Under the pieces are notes generated by a model. That model had not been told where the DNA came from and did no database searches. It saw only the letters and a program-made list of their open reading frames with translations. From Asaia bogorensis (GTDB lineage: Bacteria > Pseudomonadota > Alphaproteobacteria > Acetobacterales > Acetobacteraceae), in the NCBI GenBank assembly GCA_945874515.1, contig CAMCHA010000161.1, forward strand, positions 1 through 6,451: a DNA stretch of 6,451 nucleotides. Direction: 5' to 3'. Positions 6,198 through 6,451 of this stretch are shown one piece after another. The translations under genes and the position numbers were made by a program. The first letter of the stretch is position 1; each line of letters begins with the position of its first letter.

Positions 6198-6250
6198 AAG
6201 CATTTTCAAGCCAAGTGGTAACGCTTGGCGACTCGGAAAATGCGACCAAA
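6198..6250 (+). repeat. Structured repeat, unit D (distal copy)
   Basis: This copy of the 55-bp family lies 63 bp upstream of the YCII start codon, in the same orientation as units A and B, and matches unit B at 46 of 53 positions. The outer stem is perfect here: GCATTTTC (6200-6207) with GAAAATGC (6236-6243). The inner stem pairs 6210-6217 with 6222-6229 around loop GTAA, with one T/G pair. The last two bases of the unit are not conserved and the A-rich tail of the next terminator follows. Confidence 0.88.
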
Positions 6251-6251
6251 T

Positions 6252-6302
6252 AAAAAACCCAGAGCATGTCCGGGGAGCGGATGCGAAACGGACATGCTCT
6301 GG
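6252..6302 (-). terminator. Intrinsic terminator of the minus-strand reductase gene
   Basis: A perfect 14-bp inverted repeat (6259-6272 with 6289-6302, containing AGAGCATGTCCG) encloses a 16-base loop. Read on the minus strand, it begins 12 bases after the reductase stop and is followed by GTTTTTTATTT, a good U tract. The long loop is unusual for a minimal terminator. Confidence 0.83.
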
Positions 6303-6314
6303 CGCCCACCCGCA

Positions 6315-6451
6315 TCAATACATATGCTGCCCGCCATTGATGGACAGCGTGGACCCGGTGACGAAATCTGCATCATCGGCGGTCAGGAAGACCACGCCGC
6401 GGGCGATATCCTCGGCCTTGCCGAGGCGTCCGCGCGGGATGCGGGCAATGA
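6315..6451 (-). CDS. Short-chain dehydrogenase/reductase, C-terminal 44 residues (5' part outside window)
   Basis: Only the end of this gene is present; it continues past the right edge. The visible peptide runs from IARIPRGRLGKAEDIA to the C-terminus INGGQHMY. This matches the end of classical SDR enzymes: the IPxGRLG-x-x-(E)DIA segment, the helix VVFLTADDADF, the strand VTGSTLSINGG, and a short hydrophobic tail. The NGGQHMY ending resembles acetoacetyl-CoA reductases (PhaB/PhbB) and FabG-like 3-oxoacyl reductases, which use NAD(P)H to reduce a 3-keto group. The catalytic Ser-Tyr-Lys and the Rossmann glycine motif lie outside the window, so the substrate class is only suggested. A terminator follows on the same strand. 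Confidence 0.85.
   Translation of the reverse strand, partial: IARIPRGRLGKAEDIARGVVFLTADDADFVTGSTLSINGGQHMY

Overview
The window is GC-rich and gene-dense, with short intergenic gaps and start/stop overlaps between neighbouring genes. Protein content suggests an alphaproteobacterium: a YbbA/YbbP-type ABC exporter, a Bax-inhibitor-1 homologue, YCII proteins and a PhaB/FabG-like reductase. Codon choice and the hairpin repeats would fit the Acetobacteraceae (Roseomonas-like), but this taxonomic call is an inference.

Left part (1-3723, + strand): an apparent operon. It holds the 3' part of an ABC ATPase gene of the YbbA/LolD type (start lies left of the window), a large FtsX-fold permease of the YbbP type whose GTG start overlaps the ATPase stop, and a small zinc-dependent nucleoside/base deaminase starting 10 bp after the permease. 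The first two form one transporter. The deaminase is probably cotranscribed but has no obvious mechanistic link.

Middle part (3724-5362, + strand): a lipoprotein made of two copies of a ~55-residue unit, then a perfect 16-bp hairpin. After this come a plausible sigma-70 promoter, a seven-helix Bax-inhibitor-1 family membrane protein and a strong intrinsic terminator.

Right part (5363-6451): two full 55-bp structured repeat units and a truncated third start directly after that terminator. A minus-strand gene for a two-domain YCII protein follows. A further copy of the repeat lies on its other side, in the same orientation. Next is an intrinsic terminator for a minus-strand short-chain dehydrogenase/reductase, of which only the last 44 residues are present.

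Most of the window is ordinary housekeeping or accessory sequence. The signals most worth a second look are the hairpin repeat family, whose copy-to-copy differences in the stems all preserve base pairing, the internally duplicated lipoprotein, and the tandem YCII gene sitting between direct copies of the repeat. I found no evidence for a defence system, CRISPR array, transposase or phage module.
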